DNA of 64,000 nt from SpSt-333 sp964371615 (GTDB taxonomy: Bacteria; Bacteroidota; Ignavibacteria; UBA10030; UBA8401), in the NCBI GenBank assembly GCA_964371615.1, contig CAYJMS010000003.1:310001-374000 (forward strand). Direction: 5' to 3'. Every line of letters starts with the position of its first letter. The first letter of the stretch is position 1. Below the pieces are notes generated by a model. That model ran no database searches. It was not told the origin of the DNA and saw only the letters and a program-made list of their open reading frames with translations. A program made the translations under genes and the position numbers. Below, piece after piece: positions 42,457 through 50,194 of this stretch.

Positions 42457-44217
42457 TTATCCTTTGGCAATTGTCATGAGTTCAACATTTTTTTCTTCGT
42501 TTTCTCCGGTCTGTTCCGTCGGTTCATCCGGCAGGTCCATGATCTCGTTATATGTTTGCCCTGCCGGAATCATTGGATAGACGTTATCCTCTTTCACGAC
42601 CTTAAATTCGACCAATACCGGTCCTTCCGTAGAGAGCATCGAATGTATTACATCTTCCACTTCATCGGTGACGACGGCACGGAACGCCGGTATGCCGTAG
42701 GCGTCGGCCAATTTCATATAATCGGGACCGACCATTTCGACATGCGAATACCGTTTGCGCCAGAAGAGTTCCTGCCATTGACGCACCATGCCGAGATATC
42801 CGTTGTTCAGGATGATTATTTTCACCGGAATATTATTTTCGCGGATGGTTGCTAATTCCTGTATGTTCATCTGTATTCCCCCGTCGCCGCTGATGGAAAT
42901 AATCGGAAGATCCTTTCTGGCAAACGCCGCCCCCATCGCTGCCGGCAGCGAGAATCCCATCGTCCCGAGACCGCCGGAGGTCAGATGCGTGCGCGGATGG
43001 AGATAATTAAAGAATTGCGCCATCCACATTTGATGTTGTCCCACATCGCTCACCATCACCGCATTGCCGTTGGTGATCTCGGAAATTTTCCGGATGACGT
43101 GCTGCATCCGTATGTATTTTCCGTTTCTGTACCGCAGCGGATGCTCCTCTTTCCAATTATTTATGGTCTGTATCCAGTCCTTCGTATCGAGCGGTTGAAC
43201 AAGCGGCAGCAGTTGCTGCAGCACCTTCTTGACGTCTCCGACGATCGGCACATCGACCTTGACATTTTTGCTGATGTTCGACGGATCGATGTCGATGTGA
43301 ATTTTCTTCGCTTCCGGTGCGAACGCATCCGTTTTTCCCGTCACGCGGTCGTCAAACCTCGCTCCGACTGAGATCAACAGATCGGAATAATGTACGGCGG
43401 TATTGGAATACCACGTTCCGTGCATACCGAGCATACCCAGCGACAATTCGTCCGTTTCGGGAAACGCTCCTAAACCGTGCAGCGTTGTGGTGACGGGAAT
43501 TCTTGTCTTCTGCGCAATCGATTTCAATTCGTCTGCCGCATTAGAGAGGATGGTTCCCCCGCCGACATAGAACACCGGACGCTTTGCTTTGGATATCAAT
43601 TCAACCGCTTTGCTCAACTGTTTTTGATGTCCCTCAAAATGCGGTTGATACGATCGCATCTTGACCGATTTGGGATAGGAAAAATGTGTTTTCGATGCCA
43701 TCACATCTTTGGGGAGATCGACAAGAACCGGGCCGGGCCGGCCGGTGGTCGCCACATAGAATGCCTCTTTGATTGTTGCAGCAAGTTCTTCAACACTGCG
43801 GACGAGATAGTTGTGTTTTGTGATGGGACGCGTGATGCCGACGATATCCGCTTCCTGGAAAGCATCGTTGCCGATCATTTTCAATGCGACCTGACCGGTA
43901 AAGACAACGATCGGTATGGAGTCCATATATGCGTCGGCAATTCCGGTCACGGTATTGGTTGCGCCGGGACCGGAAGTCACCAGTGCGACACCGGGCAGAC
44001 CGCTTGCTTTTGCATATCCCTCGGCGGCATGGACGGCGCCCTGTTCGTGCCTGGTCAGGATATGAGTGATATCGGAAATATCATGGAGCGCATCATAGAT
44101 ACCGATAACGGCGCCGCCGGGATATCCGAACACGACACGGACGTTTTCCTGTATCAGCGAACGGACAAAAATTTCCGCACCGGTCATTAACCGTGGAGAA
44201 GAATTGTGTTGAGTCAT
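42457..44217 (-). CDS. ilvB: Acetolactate synthase large (catalytic) subunit
   Basis: ThDP-dependent enzyme joining two pyruvates (or pyruvate and 2-oxobutyrate), the committed branched-chain step. The 586-residue protein shows FGYPGGAVIGIYDAL, the catalytic Glu in THILTRHEQGAVHAAEGYA (about 58), VTSGPGATNTVTGIADAY, the FAD-associated GMHGTWYSNTAVHYSDLLISVGARFDDRVTG, and the ThDP/Mg motif ISGDGGIQMNIQEL...IIILNNGYLGMVRQWQ. It is the first gene of the leftward amino-acid cluster. Its 320-base leader carries a promoter, an Ile/Leu/Val-rich short reading frame and a terminator-like structure, which predicts attenuation by charged branched-chain tRNAs. Confidence 0.96.
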   Translation of the reverse strand: MTQHNSSPRLMTGAEIFVRSLIQENVRVVFGYPGGAVIGIYDALHDISDITHILTRHEQGAVHAAEGYAKASGLPGVALVTSGPGATNTVTGIADAYMDSIPIVVFTGQVALKMIGNDAFQEADIVGITRPITKHNYLVRSVEELAATIKEAFYVATTGRPGPVLVDLPKDVMASKTHFSYPKSVKMRSYQPHFEGHQKQLSKAVELISKAKRPVFYVGGGTILSNAADELKSIAQKTRIPVTTTLHGLGAFPETDELSLGMLGMHGTWYSNTAVHYSDLLISVGARFDDRVTGKTDAFAPEAKKIHIDIDPSNISKNVKVDVPIVGDVKKVLQQLLPLVQPLDTKDWIQTINNWKEEHPLRYRNGKYIRMQHVIRKISEITNGNAVMVSDVGQHQMWMAQFFNYLHPRTHLTSGGLGTMGFSLPAAMGAAFARKDLPIISISGDGGIQMNIQELATIRENNIPVKIIILNNGYLGMVRQWQELFWRKRYSHVEMVGPDYMKLADAYGIPAFRAVVTDEVEDVIHSMLSTEGPVLVEFKVVKEDNVYPMIPAGQTYNEIMDLPDEPTEQTGENEEKNVELMTIAKG

Positions 44218-44239
44218 AGGTCACCCGAGAAAATAGAAT

Positions 44240-44370
44240 AAAAAAATGCACAACCTCTTATTCAGAAGTTACACCCTGATCTTATCTTCTCGCGTGATTC
44301 GTGTAAATGGTGCTGGAGATGTTTTATTTTGGGAGTAACTTCTGCGTATTCTTAGCCGATAATAAGGAGG
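44240..44370 (-). promoter_or_regulatory. Candidate ilvB transcription attenuator
   Basis: In the leader RNA the end of the leader reading frame (44370-44361) can pair with 44262-44254 (AATAAGAGG, one bulge). The segment just after its stop (44344-44331) pairs with 44276-44263 (13 of 14). Seven T follow at 44246-44240, 23 bases before the ilvB ATG. The outer pairing uses Leu/Ile codons of the leader peptide, so a stalled ribosome would block it. Confidence 0.5.
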
Positions 44371-44501
44371 CGTAGAATAGCAAACGTAATTCCCAAAAGA
44401 ATAATAATGCCGCCAAGCGGAAGGAGAGAAACCGGTACAGCAACGGCGCGAGCGCGTAAGCGCCGGGCGGATCGTGCTGTATGTCGTTGGTCTGCGGACA
44501 T
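44352..44501 (-). CDS. Putative ilv leader peptide rich in Ile, Leu and Val
   Basis: A 49-codon frame from the ATG at 44501. Its last 31 residues (AVAVPVSLLPLGGIIILLG then ITFAILRLLIIG) contain 8 Ile, 8 Leu and 3 Val, ending with LLII just before the attenuator stem. An in-frame ATG at 44543 exists but lies at or before the predicted transcript start. The region before the ATG is A-rich without a Shine-Dalgarno, so translation is not proven. The same strand read in another frame is Leu/Phe-rich, so composition alone is suggestive rather than decisive. A single-helix membrane peptide is the alternative. Confidence 0.45.
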   Translation of the reverse strand: MSADQRHTARSARRLRARAVAVPVSLLPLGGIIILLGITFAILRLLIIG

Positions 44502-44532
44502 TCTTTTTTGGAGATCGGTGAAAAGTACAACG

Positions 44533-44560
44533 TTGTTACACATAAATAAGATACGATAAT
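44533..44560 (+). promoter_or_regulatory. Candidate promoter for mnmE
   Basis: TTGTTA (44533-44538) and GATAAT (44555-44560), spacing 16, lie about 60 bases before the mnmE GTG. The pair overlaps the oppositely directed ilvB promoter, so the two would compete or be co-regulated. Confidence 0.4.
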
Positions 44561-44575
44561 CCGTACTGAAGTCAA
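44548..44575 (-). promoter_or_regulatory. Candidate sigma70 promoter for the ilvB operon
   Basis: Read leftward: TTGACT (44575-44570), 16 bases, TATCTT (44553-44548). The predicted start near 44541 leaves a leader of about 320 bases containing the short Ile/Leu/Val-rich frame and the attenuator-like stems. Confidence 0.5.
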
Positions 44576-44618
44576 GAAAAAATTTCGTATTTTTAAAAAA
44601 TTTTCATCAAGGAACCCA

Positions 44619-46007
44619 GTGTACAATTCTCAAGATACCATCGCCGCACTGGCAACGCCGGTCGGAACGGGCGGTATAGCCGTTATAAGAATAAGCGGCG
44701 GACAATCATTCACGCTAACGGATACCATCTTTCGCGGATCGGTCCGCGTGGCAGAAGCACAGTCGCATACTATCCACTACGGTACGATAACCGATCCTCA
44801 AGATCATGCGCTTGTTGATACCGTCCTGGTATCGCTATTCCGCAATCCGCATTCATATACCGGTGAAGATGTCGTTGAGATTAGTGTGCACGGAGGATAT
44901 TTTGTATCGCAGCAAATTCTCCAGATTCTTTATCGTTGCGGTGCTCGATCGGCTCAACCGGGCGAATTCACACTCAGGGCGTTTCTGAATGGAAAACTTG
45001 ATCTTGCACAAGCCGAAGCAGTCGCCGATATCATTAACGCCAAAACCGAACGTTCGCATCGGGCATCCGTCGAACAATTGAACGGACGTCTTTCAAAACA
45101 TATTGACAATCTGCGAAAGCAATTATTGGATCTTTGTTCGCTGCTGGAGTTGGAATTGGATTTTTCACAAGAGGGGATCGAATTAACTCACAACGATGAA
45201 TCGCTGCGGCGTATAAATAAAATCAGTGCCAATATCCAGGAGATGATCAACACATATTCCACCGGAAAATTTACCCGCGACGGCGTGAAGGTGGCCATTG
45301 CCGGCAGACCCAATGTCGGTAAATCCAGTTTGCTCAATGTGTTGTTGGAGGAGGAGAGAGCCATTGTCAGCGAAATACCTGGAACCACCCGCGACACCAT
45401 TGAAGAGAGTATTATTCTCAATGGCCTGGAGTTTGTATTTATCGATACCGCCGGATTGCGAGAATCGATAGACGTGATAGAAAAAGAAGGGATACGCCGC
45501 ACCATACATAACCTACAAAAGGCAGACATAGTATTATTGATCATAGATACATCGCATCCGGTGAGTAAAGAGGACATTTTATTGTTTAACGAAACAATAA
45601 AATCGCTTCCGAACCATACATCCGCAATGTATGTTCTCAATAAAAACGATCTGAGACATTCTGCGTTTTCCATTAACGATTTACCAACCCTGAAAAATGT
45701 GGACATTTCATGTGTAACACTTAGCGGCATTGACCGTCTAAAAACCGCCCTAATAAAGACAGCTTTGAGTGAACACGATTCTTTGGCAGGATCGTTGATA
45801 ATAACCAATATTCGCCATAAAAATGCCCTTGAAAGCTCGTTAAAATCGCTTAAAAATGCCGAAAGTTCAATGCTCAATAACATGAGCGGCGACTTTATAG
45901 CGGCGGACCTTAGGGAATCATTGAATTATCTGGGTGAGATTATCGGCTTGACCACCCCGGACGACATACTCAATAACATTTTTTTACAATTTTGTATCGG
46001 AAAATAG
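44619..46007 (+). CDS. mnmE: tRNA uridine-5-carboxymethylaminomethyl GTPase
   Basis: MnmE with MnmG modifies U34 of certain tRNAs (mnm5/cmnm5). The 462-residue protein starts at GTG 44619 with AGGA 6 bases upstream. The N-terminal folate-binding domain begins DTIAALATPVGTGGIAVIRISG. The inserted GTPase has G1 GRPNVGKSS (about 229-237), G2/G3 GTTRDTIEE and DTAGLRE (about 276), and G4 NKNDL (about 340). The C-terminus ends CIGK, with the catalytic cysteine of the family. mnmG follows after 23 bases containing a parS-like palindrome. Confidence 0.96.
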   Translation: MYNSQDTIAALATPVGTGGIAVIRISGGQSFTLTDTIFRGSVRVAEAQSHTIHYGTITDPQDHALVDTVLVSLFRNPHSYTGEDVVEISVHGGYFVSQQILQILYRCGARSAQPGEFTLRAFLNGKLDLAQAEAVADIINAKTERSHRASVEQLNGRLSKHIDNLRKQLLDLCSLLELELDFSQEGIELTHNDESLRRINKISANIQEMINTYSTGKFTRDGVKVAIAGRPNVGKSSLLNVLLEEERAIVSEIPGTTRDTIEESIILNGLEFVFIDTAGLRESIDVIEKEGIRRTIHNLQKADIVLLIIDTSHPVSKEDILLFNETIKSLPNHTSAMYVLNKNDLRHSAFSINDLPTLKNVDISCVTLSGIDRLKTALIKTALSEHDSLAGSLIITNIRHKNALESSLKSLKNAESSMLNNMSGDFIAADLRESLNYLGEIIGLTTPDDILNNIFLQFCIGK

Positions 46008-46012
46008 AAGAA

Positions 46013-46028
46013 CGTTTCACGTGAAACA
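46013..46028. other. parS-like ParB-binding site upstream of mnmG
   Basis: CGTTTCACGTGAAACA matches the near-universal parS TGTTTCACGTGAAACA at 15 of 16 bases and contains the perfect 14-base palindrome GTTTCACGTGAAAC (46014-46027). It lies between the mnmE stop and the mnmG ATG (2 bases before). parS sites cluster near chromosomal origins, often around gidA/gidB (mnmG/rsmG) and parAB. Confidence 0.8.
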
Positions 46029-46030
46029 TT

Positions 46031-47917
46031 ATGCTTATCAAACAACCTAAAATTCAATATGATGTCATTGTGGTAGGAGGGGGACATGCCGGTATAGAAG
46101 CGTCGCTGGCTGCTTCCCGTATGGATTGTTCGACTCTGTTGATCTCGCTTAAGTCTAACGCAATCGGTAGAATGTCATGCAATCCTGCGATCGGTGGGAC
46201 GGCCAAGGGACACCTTGTAAGGGAGATCGATGCACTGGGTGGTGAAATGGGAAAGATCGCCGATGCAACAGGTATCCAATTTAAGATGCTGAATACATCC
46301 AAAGGTCCGGCCGTTTGGTCTCCCAGAAGTCAAAACGACAGGGAGTGGTATTCCAGGGATGCCCAGGAGAGAATATTAGCACAGGATAAATTGGATTTGC
46401 TTGAGGATTCTGTGTCGGATATTTTTGTCGAGAATGGTACATTCCGGGGAATAAGAACATTCTTTGGCCATGATATTACCGCAAAGAGTATGGTGCTTTG
46501 TGCAGGAACATTTCTCAATGGACTTATGCACACGGGAGAGAAGCATCGCTCGGGAGGTCGGTTCGGCGAGGCACCAGCAAAAGGCGTAACGGAATCTCTC
46601 ATTGCTCTTGGCTTCCAATCCGGTCGGCTTAAAACCGGAACCCCTCCGAGGATCGATTTGGCAAGCATTGACCTCGATCGAACAGAAATACAGAATAGCG
46701 ACGATCCGCCGACTCCTTTTTCATATCAAACGGAAAAAATTACCAATAGATTGATTCCGATGTATCTGACCTACACCAATCCGGTAACACACAAGGCGCT
46801 GGGAAAAGGATTCGACCGATCACCGCTGTTTACCGGCAGGATTAAGGGGATAGGACCTCGTTACTGTCCGTCCATTGAAGATAAGATATTTCGTTTCGCA
46901 GAGAGGGAAAGACATCAGATATTTCTAGAACCGGAAGGATACGATACCAACGTAGTGTATGTTAACGGTTACTCCACCAGTCTGCCGGAGGAGATACAAT
47001 ACGAAGGATTAAAAACCATTGCCGGTCTCGAACATGTGAAGATGATACGACCCGGATATGCTGTTGAGTACGATTACTTTCCTCCGCATCAATTGCACCA
47101 TACTCTTGAAACAAAAACAATCAGCGGACTTTACTTTGCGGGGCAAATCAACGGAACATCAGGATATGAAGAAGCGGCCGGACAGGGATTGGTTGCCGGA
47201 ATCAATGCCGCATTAAAAGTACAAAAAAGAAAACCGTTTATATTGCAGCGAAGCGAAGCATATATCGGAGTGATGATCGACGATCTCATTAATAAATCCA
47301 CCGACGAACCGTATCGAATGTTCACGTCGCGAGCGGAATATCGATTGTTGCTGCGGCAGGATAATGCCGATCGAAGATTGCTGCGCATGGGGAACGAATT
47401 CGGTCTCATCGACAGTACAATGATTGAACGATTGGATGAAAAAGAATCGGCAATTGAAAAAGCGATCGCATATTTTCATTCGACAACCATTTCGCCGTCC
47501 AAGATAAATTCCGTGTTGAAAAACAAATTCGAAAATCCAATCGCGGAAAACGATCAGCTGGCAAAAATTTTGCGCCGGTCGAACATTTCGGTTGACGACA
47601 TTACTCCGCTTCTTGAGGAGTCATCAATCAAAGAGTCGTTGCAGCAATTCAACATTAAACAACAGGTTGAGATCGATGTGAAGTATGCGGGATATATCCA
47701 AAGGCAAACCGAACAGATTAATCGCTTTGCAAAATTTGAAGAGTATGTTATTCCGGAACATTTCGATTATCAGTCGATCTCTTCGTTGAGCGCCGAAGGG
47801 AAAGAAAAACTGCAGCGTATACGTCCCAGATCGATTGGCCAGGCATCGCGCATCGCCGGCGTAACGAATTCCGATGTATCGGTGCTGAGTATTTTTTTAA
47901 AGCAACATCACTCATAG
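46031..47917 (+). CDS. mnmG: tRNA uridine-5-carboxymethylaminomethyl synthesis FAD enzyme
   Basis: MnmG (GidA) is the FAD/NADH-dependent partner of MnmE in wobble-uridine modification. The 628-residue protein shows the FAD loop DVIVVGGGHAGIEASLAASRM (about 11-31), SCNPAIGGTAKGHLVREIDALGG, KGPAVWSPRSQNDREWY, LKTGTPPRID with the family's GTPPRI, QINGTSGYEEAAGQGLVAGINAAL and FTSRAEYRLLLRQDNADRRL. It has the C-terminal helical domain that binds MnmE, ending with ARIAGVTNSDVSVL. Directly preceded by a parS-like site and followed, after another, by rsmG. Confidence 0.97.
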   Translation: MLIKQPKIQYDVIVVGGGHAGIEASLAASRMDCSTLLISLKSNAIGRMSCNPAIGGTAKGHLVREIDALGGEMGKIADATGIQFKMLNTSKGPAVWSPRSQNDREWYSRDAQERILAQDKLDLLEDSVSDIFVENGTFRGIRTFFGHDITAKSMVLCAGTFLNGLMHTGEKHRSGGRFGEAPAKGVTESLIALGFQSGRLKTGTPPRIDLASIDLDRTEIQNSDDPPTPFSYQTEKITNRLIPMYLTYTNPVTHKALGKGFDRSPLFTGRIKGIGPRYCPSIEDKIFRFAERERHQIFLEPEGYDTNVVYVNGYSTSLPEEIQYEGLKTIAGLEHVKMIRPGYAVEYDYFPPHQLHHTLETKTISGLYFAGQINGTSGYEEAAGQGLVAGINAALKVQKRKPFILQRSEAYIGVMIDDLINKSTDEPYRMFTSRAEYRLLLRQDNADRRLLRMGNEFGLIDSTMIERLDEKESAIEKAIAYFHSTTISPSKINSVLKNKFENPIAENDQLAKILRRSNISVDDITPLLEESSIKESLQQFNIKQQVEIDVKYAGYIQRQTEQINRFAKFEEYVIPEHFDYQSISSLSAEGKEKLQRIRPRSIGQASRIAGVTNSDVSVLSIFLKQHHS

Positions 47918-47954
47918 AGTTCAGAATCACTGCTCATGTATGAAATCAAACGAT

Positions 47955-47970
47955 TGTTTCACGTGGAACC
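47955..47970. other. Second parS-like site upstream of rsmG
   Basis: TGTTTCACGTGGAACC matches consensus parS at 14 of 16 bases; GTGGAAC is a common natural half-site. It ends on the base before the rsmG ATG at 47971, leaving no room for a normal Shine-Dalgarno other than GTGGAA itself. About 1.9 kb from the first site. Confidence 0.7.
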
Positions 47971-48678
47971 ATGAATAACGAACAGATCTGGCTGCATACG
48001 CTCGGCAAGAAGAATGGCTTTATTATAACGGACATACAAATGGACCGGCTTTCTTCCTTTCAAGAACTGCTGCTTGATTGGAACAAGAAAATCAATCTCG
48101 TATCCCGAAAAAACGAGGAAAACCTTTGGAAAGGGCATATAGCGCTTTCGCTTTCAATGCTGTTTACTGTTTCGTTTCAAGACAGCGCAAAAATCCTTGA
48201 TCTCGGCACCGGAGGAGGTTTTCCCGGTATACCGCTTGCCATTATGCTTCCGGAATGCTCGTTCGTTTTGCTGGATTCGACGCAAAAGAAGGTTACCGCC
48301 GTACAATCCATGGCCGAGTCATTATCGCTGAAAAACGTTCGGACAATTTGGGGAAGGGCTGAAGAGGTCAATCAACGATCCGGATTTCATTCATCGTTTG
48401 ACGCCGTTGTGGCCCGTTCGGTCAGCAATTTGACGAATCTGCTGGATTGGGGTATGCCGTTTCTGAAGTCCGGCGCGGGGAAAAATTCGGTAAAAGAAAA
48501 AGTGTTCATTACGATACCTTCTTTGATTACATTTAAAGGCGCAGAAATCGAACAGGAAGAGATCCTTGCCCAACAGAAACATCCAGGAATATATCTTCAT
48601 CACCAGCCGCTGCTCTTTAAGGGAAGTGAAGAGTTCGAACGGCTGGATAAGAAAATCACTATTGCAACAAGACTATAA
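47971..48678 (+). CDS. rsmG: 16S rRNA (guanine527-N7)-methyltransferase
   Basis: RsmG (GidB) methylates G527 of 16S rRNA. The 235-residue protein shows LLLDWNKKINLVSRKNEENLWKGHIALSL (about 33-61), the SAM loop KILDLGTGGGFPGIPLAIMLPE (about 73-94), LLDSTQKKVTAVQSMAESL, and the post-core VVARSVSNLTNLLDWGMPFLK. Length slightly above the usual 205-240 range midpoint. murQ begins 2 bases after its stop. The neighbourhood mnmE-mnmG-rsmG is the classic gid cluster, but parA/parB do not follow. Confidence 0.95.
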   Translation: MNNEQIWLHTLGKKNGFIITDIQMDRLSSFQELLLDWNKKINLVSRKNEENLWKGHIALSLSMLFTVSFQDSAKILDLGTGGGFPGIPLAIMLPECSFVLLDSTQKKVTAVQSMAESLSLKNVRTIWGRAEEVNQRSGFHSSFDAVVARSVSNLTNLLDWGMPFLKSGAGKNSVKEKVFITIPSLITFKGAEIEQEEILAQQKHPGIYLHHQPLLFKGSEEFERLDKKITIATRL

Positions 48679-48680
48679 AC

Positions 48681-49637
48681 ATGGATAAAAAAATTCTTTT
48701 TCAGCAGCTTGGAAAACTTTCGACAGAGCAACGTAATCCACTCTCAATGGACATCGATGCCCGCTCTATCACCGAGATTCTGACCGTTATCAACAATGAA
48801 GACAAGAAGATTGCCCAGGCGGTCGAAACGCAAATCCCCTACATCGCCCAGGCGGTGGAGTTGACGGTGAAGGCGTTTCTCAATGGCGGTCGATTGATCT
48901 ACGTCGGCGCAGGAACCAGCGGAAGGGTCGGCGTTGTCGATGCCAGCGAATGTCCACCGACATTCGGCGTTCCGTTCGAGATGGTTCAAGGTATGATTGC
49001 CGGCGGCGAAGGGGCGATGTTTCGAGCGGTGGAAGGAGCGGAAGATTCTACCGATGGCGGAATTACAGTTATGGACGATAAAGCGGTTGGACAAAACGAT
49101 GTTGTATGCGGTATCGCCGCCAGTCTTCGCACGCCGTTTGTTATTGCCGCTGTCAAGAGGGCGAAGGAACGGGGAGCCAGAACCCTGTATGTCACAACCA
49201 ATCCCCGAAAAAATCTCACCCTGCCGGAATACGAACATCTTGCCGACGCTTTGGATGTTGCCATCTGCGCCGAAGTCGGTCCGGAAGTCGTCATGGGTTC
49301 TACACGGATGAAAAGCGGGACAGCGCAAAAACTGATCCTGAACATGATCACCACGACGGCAATGATCCGTCTTGGCAAGATCTATGAAAACATGATGATC
49401 GATCTGCAAATGACAAACAAGAAGCTGGTGGAACGGGCGAAGAAAATCGTCATGACCATCACCGGCATCGGCTACGACGAGGCGGAACGGTATCTCAACG
49501 ATGCCGGCGGTCACGTTAAAACCGCTCTGGTAATGATTAAGGCGAATGTGGGTTTCGATGAGGCCACCGCCCGCCTGAAGAAGGCAAACGGATTCGTCCG
49601 CTTTGCGATTGAGGGGAAGGAACATTCAATACTTTAA
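48681..49637 (+). CDS. murQ: N-acetylmuramic acid 6-phosphate etherase
   Basis: MurQ cleaves the D-lactyl ether of MurNAc-6-phosphate in peptidoglycan recycling. The 318-residue SIS-domain protein shows TEQRNPLSMDIDARSITEIL at the N-terminus and the sugar-phosphate loop LIYVGAGTSGRVGVVDASECPPTFGV (about 73-98), which includes the catalytic Glu. It continues with VMGSTRMKSGTAQKLILNMITTTAMIRLGKIYENMMIDLQMTN (about 211-253), the MurQ signature. It is co-transcribed with rsmG (2-base gap). No anmK or murNAc transporter genes are nearby. Confidence 0.95.
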   Translation: MDKKILFQQLGKLSTEQRNPLSMDIDARSITEILTVINNEDKKIAQAVETQIPYIAQAVELTVKAFLNGGRLIYVGAGTSGRVGVVDASECPPTFGVPFEMVQGMIAGGEGAMFRAVEGAEDSTDGGITVMDDKAVGQNDVVCGIAASLRTPFVIAAVKRAKERGARTLYVTTNPRKNLTLPEYEHLADALDVAICAEVGPEVVMGSTRMKSGTAQKLILNMITTTAMIRLGKIYENMMIDLQMTNKKLVERAKKIVMTITGIGYDEAERYLNDAGGHVKTALVMIKANVGFDEATARLKKANGFVRFAIEGKEHSIL

Positions 49638-49639
49638 GC

Positions 49640-49667
49640 TTGACAACAACGTACTCTTTTTTATAGA
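49640..49667 (+). promoter_or_regulatory. Sigma70-like promoter for the SpoVG-like gene
   Basis: A consensus -35 TTGACA (49640-49645) and TATAGA (49662-49667) with 16-base spacing begin two bases after the murQ stop. A leader of about 150 bases then runs to the gene at 49827. Confidence 0.6.
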
Positions 49668-49826
49668 TTTGCCGAACGAGTCTCCGGACGCCCGCTCATG
49701 TTGATTCTTCATCTGCCCGATCATTGGTAAACCGCCCAGTTTTTTTTGACACACACGGCCAGTCGCGAACCCGCCCAACCCTGGTCATAAACAACCAATC
49801 ATCCACCACAATTCATAGGAGTTCTT

Positions 49827-50084
49827 ATGAAGATCCACAACATGAAGCAGTTCTCGGGTTCGAACAACCTTCGTGCCTTCTTCGACCTCGAGACAACGGA
49901 GGGAATCACCATCAAGGGATTCAAAATCGCCGATGGGAAAAACGGGATGTTTATTGCGCCCCCGTCCGAGCAGGACAAGAATGACAAGACCAAATACTGG
50001 GACAAAGTGGTCCTCCCAAAAGAAGTGAAGGACGAACTGACAAAGACCGCGTTGAACGAATACGCAACGTTGTCGGGAAAGTGA
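49827..50084 (+). CDS. SpoVG-like nucleic-acid-binding protein
   Basis: An 85-residue protein beginning MKIHNMKQFSGSNNLRAFFDLETTEG. The alignment by eye to SpoVG is good over LRAFFDLETTEGITIKGFKIADGKNGMFIAPPSEQDKN, compared with LKAYVSITFDDEFVIHDIRVIEGEKGLFIAMPSRK in typical SpoVG, and over the C-terminal helix DELTKTALNEY. SpoVG proteins bind DNA and RNA and regulate varied processes. The exact role outside spore formers is unclear, and no sporulation genes are seen here. It has its own promoter and a strong terminator, with GGAG 6 bases before the ATG, suggesting a highly expressed single gene. Confidence 0.82.
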   Translation: MKIHNMKQFSGSNNLRAFFDLETTEGITIKGFKIADGKNGMFIAPPSEQDKNDKTKYWDKVVLPKEVKDELTKTALNEYATLSGK

Positions 50085-50131
50085 ATCCGGCTGCACTTTT
50101 ATTGTAACGGATAATTCACTATCTTTTTTTT

Positions 50132-50158
50132 AAGAGGAGACTCGTTCTCCTCTTTTTT
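50132..50158 (+). terminator. Rho-independent terminator of the SpoVG-like gene
   Basis: A 9-bp stem AAGAGGAGA/TCTCCTCTT (50132-50140, 50146-50154) with a 5-base loop is followed by TTTT; the arms are flanked by T- and A-rich tracts. It lies 48 bases after the stop and ends 36 bases before uppP. Confidence 0.85.
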
Positions 50159-50194
50159 ATTTCACGAACCATTACATTCTCCACCGATACCGTT

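Noticed and set aside
44324..44626. 100-codon Leu/Phe-rich minus-strand frame upstream of ilvB
   Set aside because: It starts upstream of the predicted promoter and overlaps the mnmE start; the shorter Ile/Leu/Val-rich frame fits the leader layout better. It does show that strand composition alone favours hydrophobic codons.
44218..48680. Complete replication origin next to the gid genes
   Set aside because: No cluster of DnaA boxes (TTATCCACA-like) and no A+T-rich unwinding element could be found, so only the parS-like sites are reported.
48744..49625. 293-codon minus-strand frame opposite murQ
   Set aside because: Shadow of murQ; His/Asp-rich composition typical of antisense translation.
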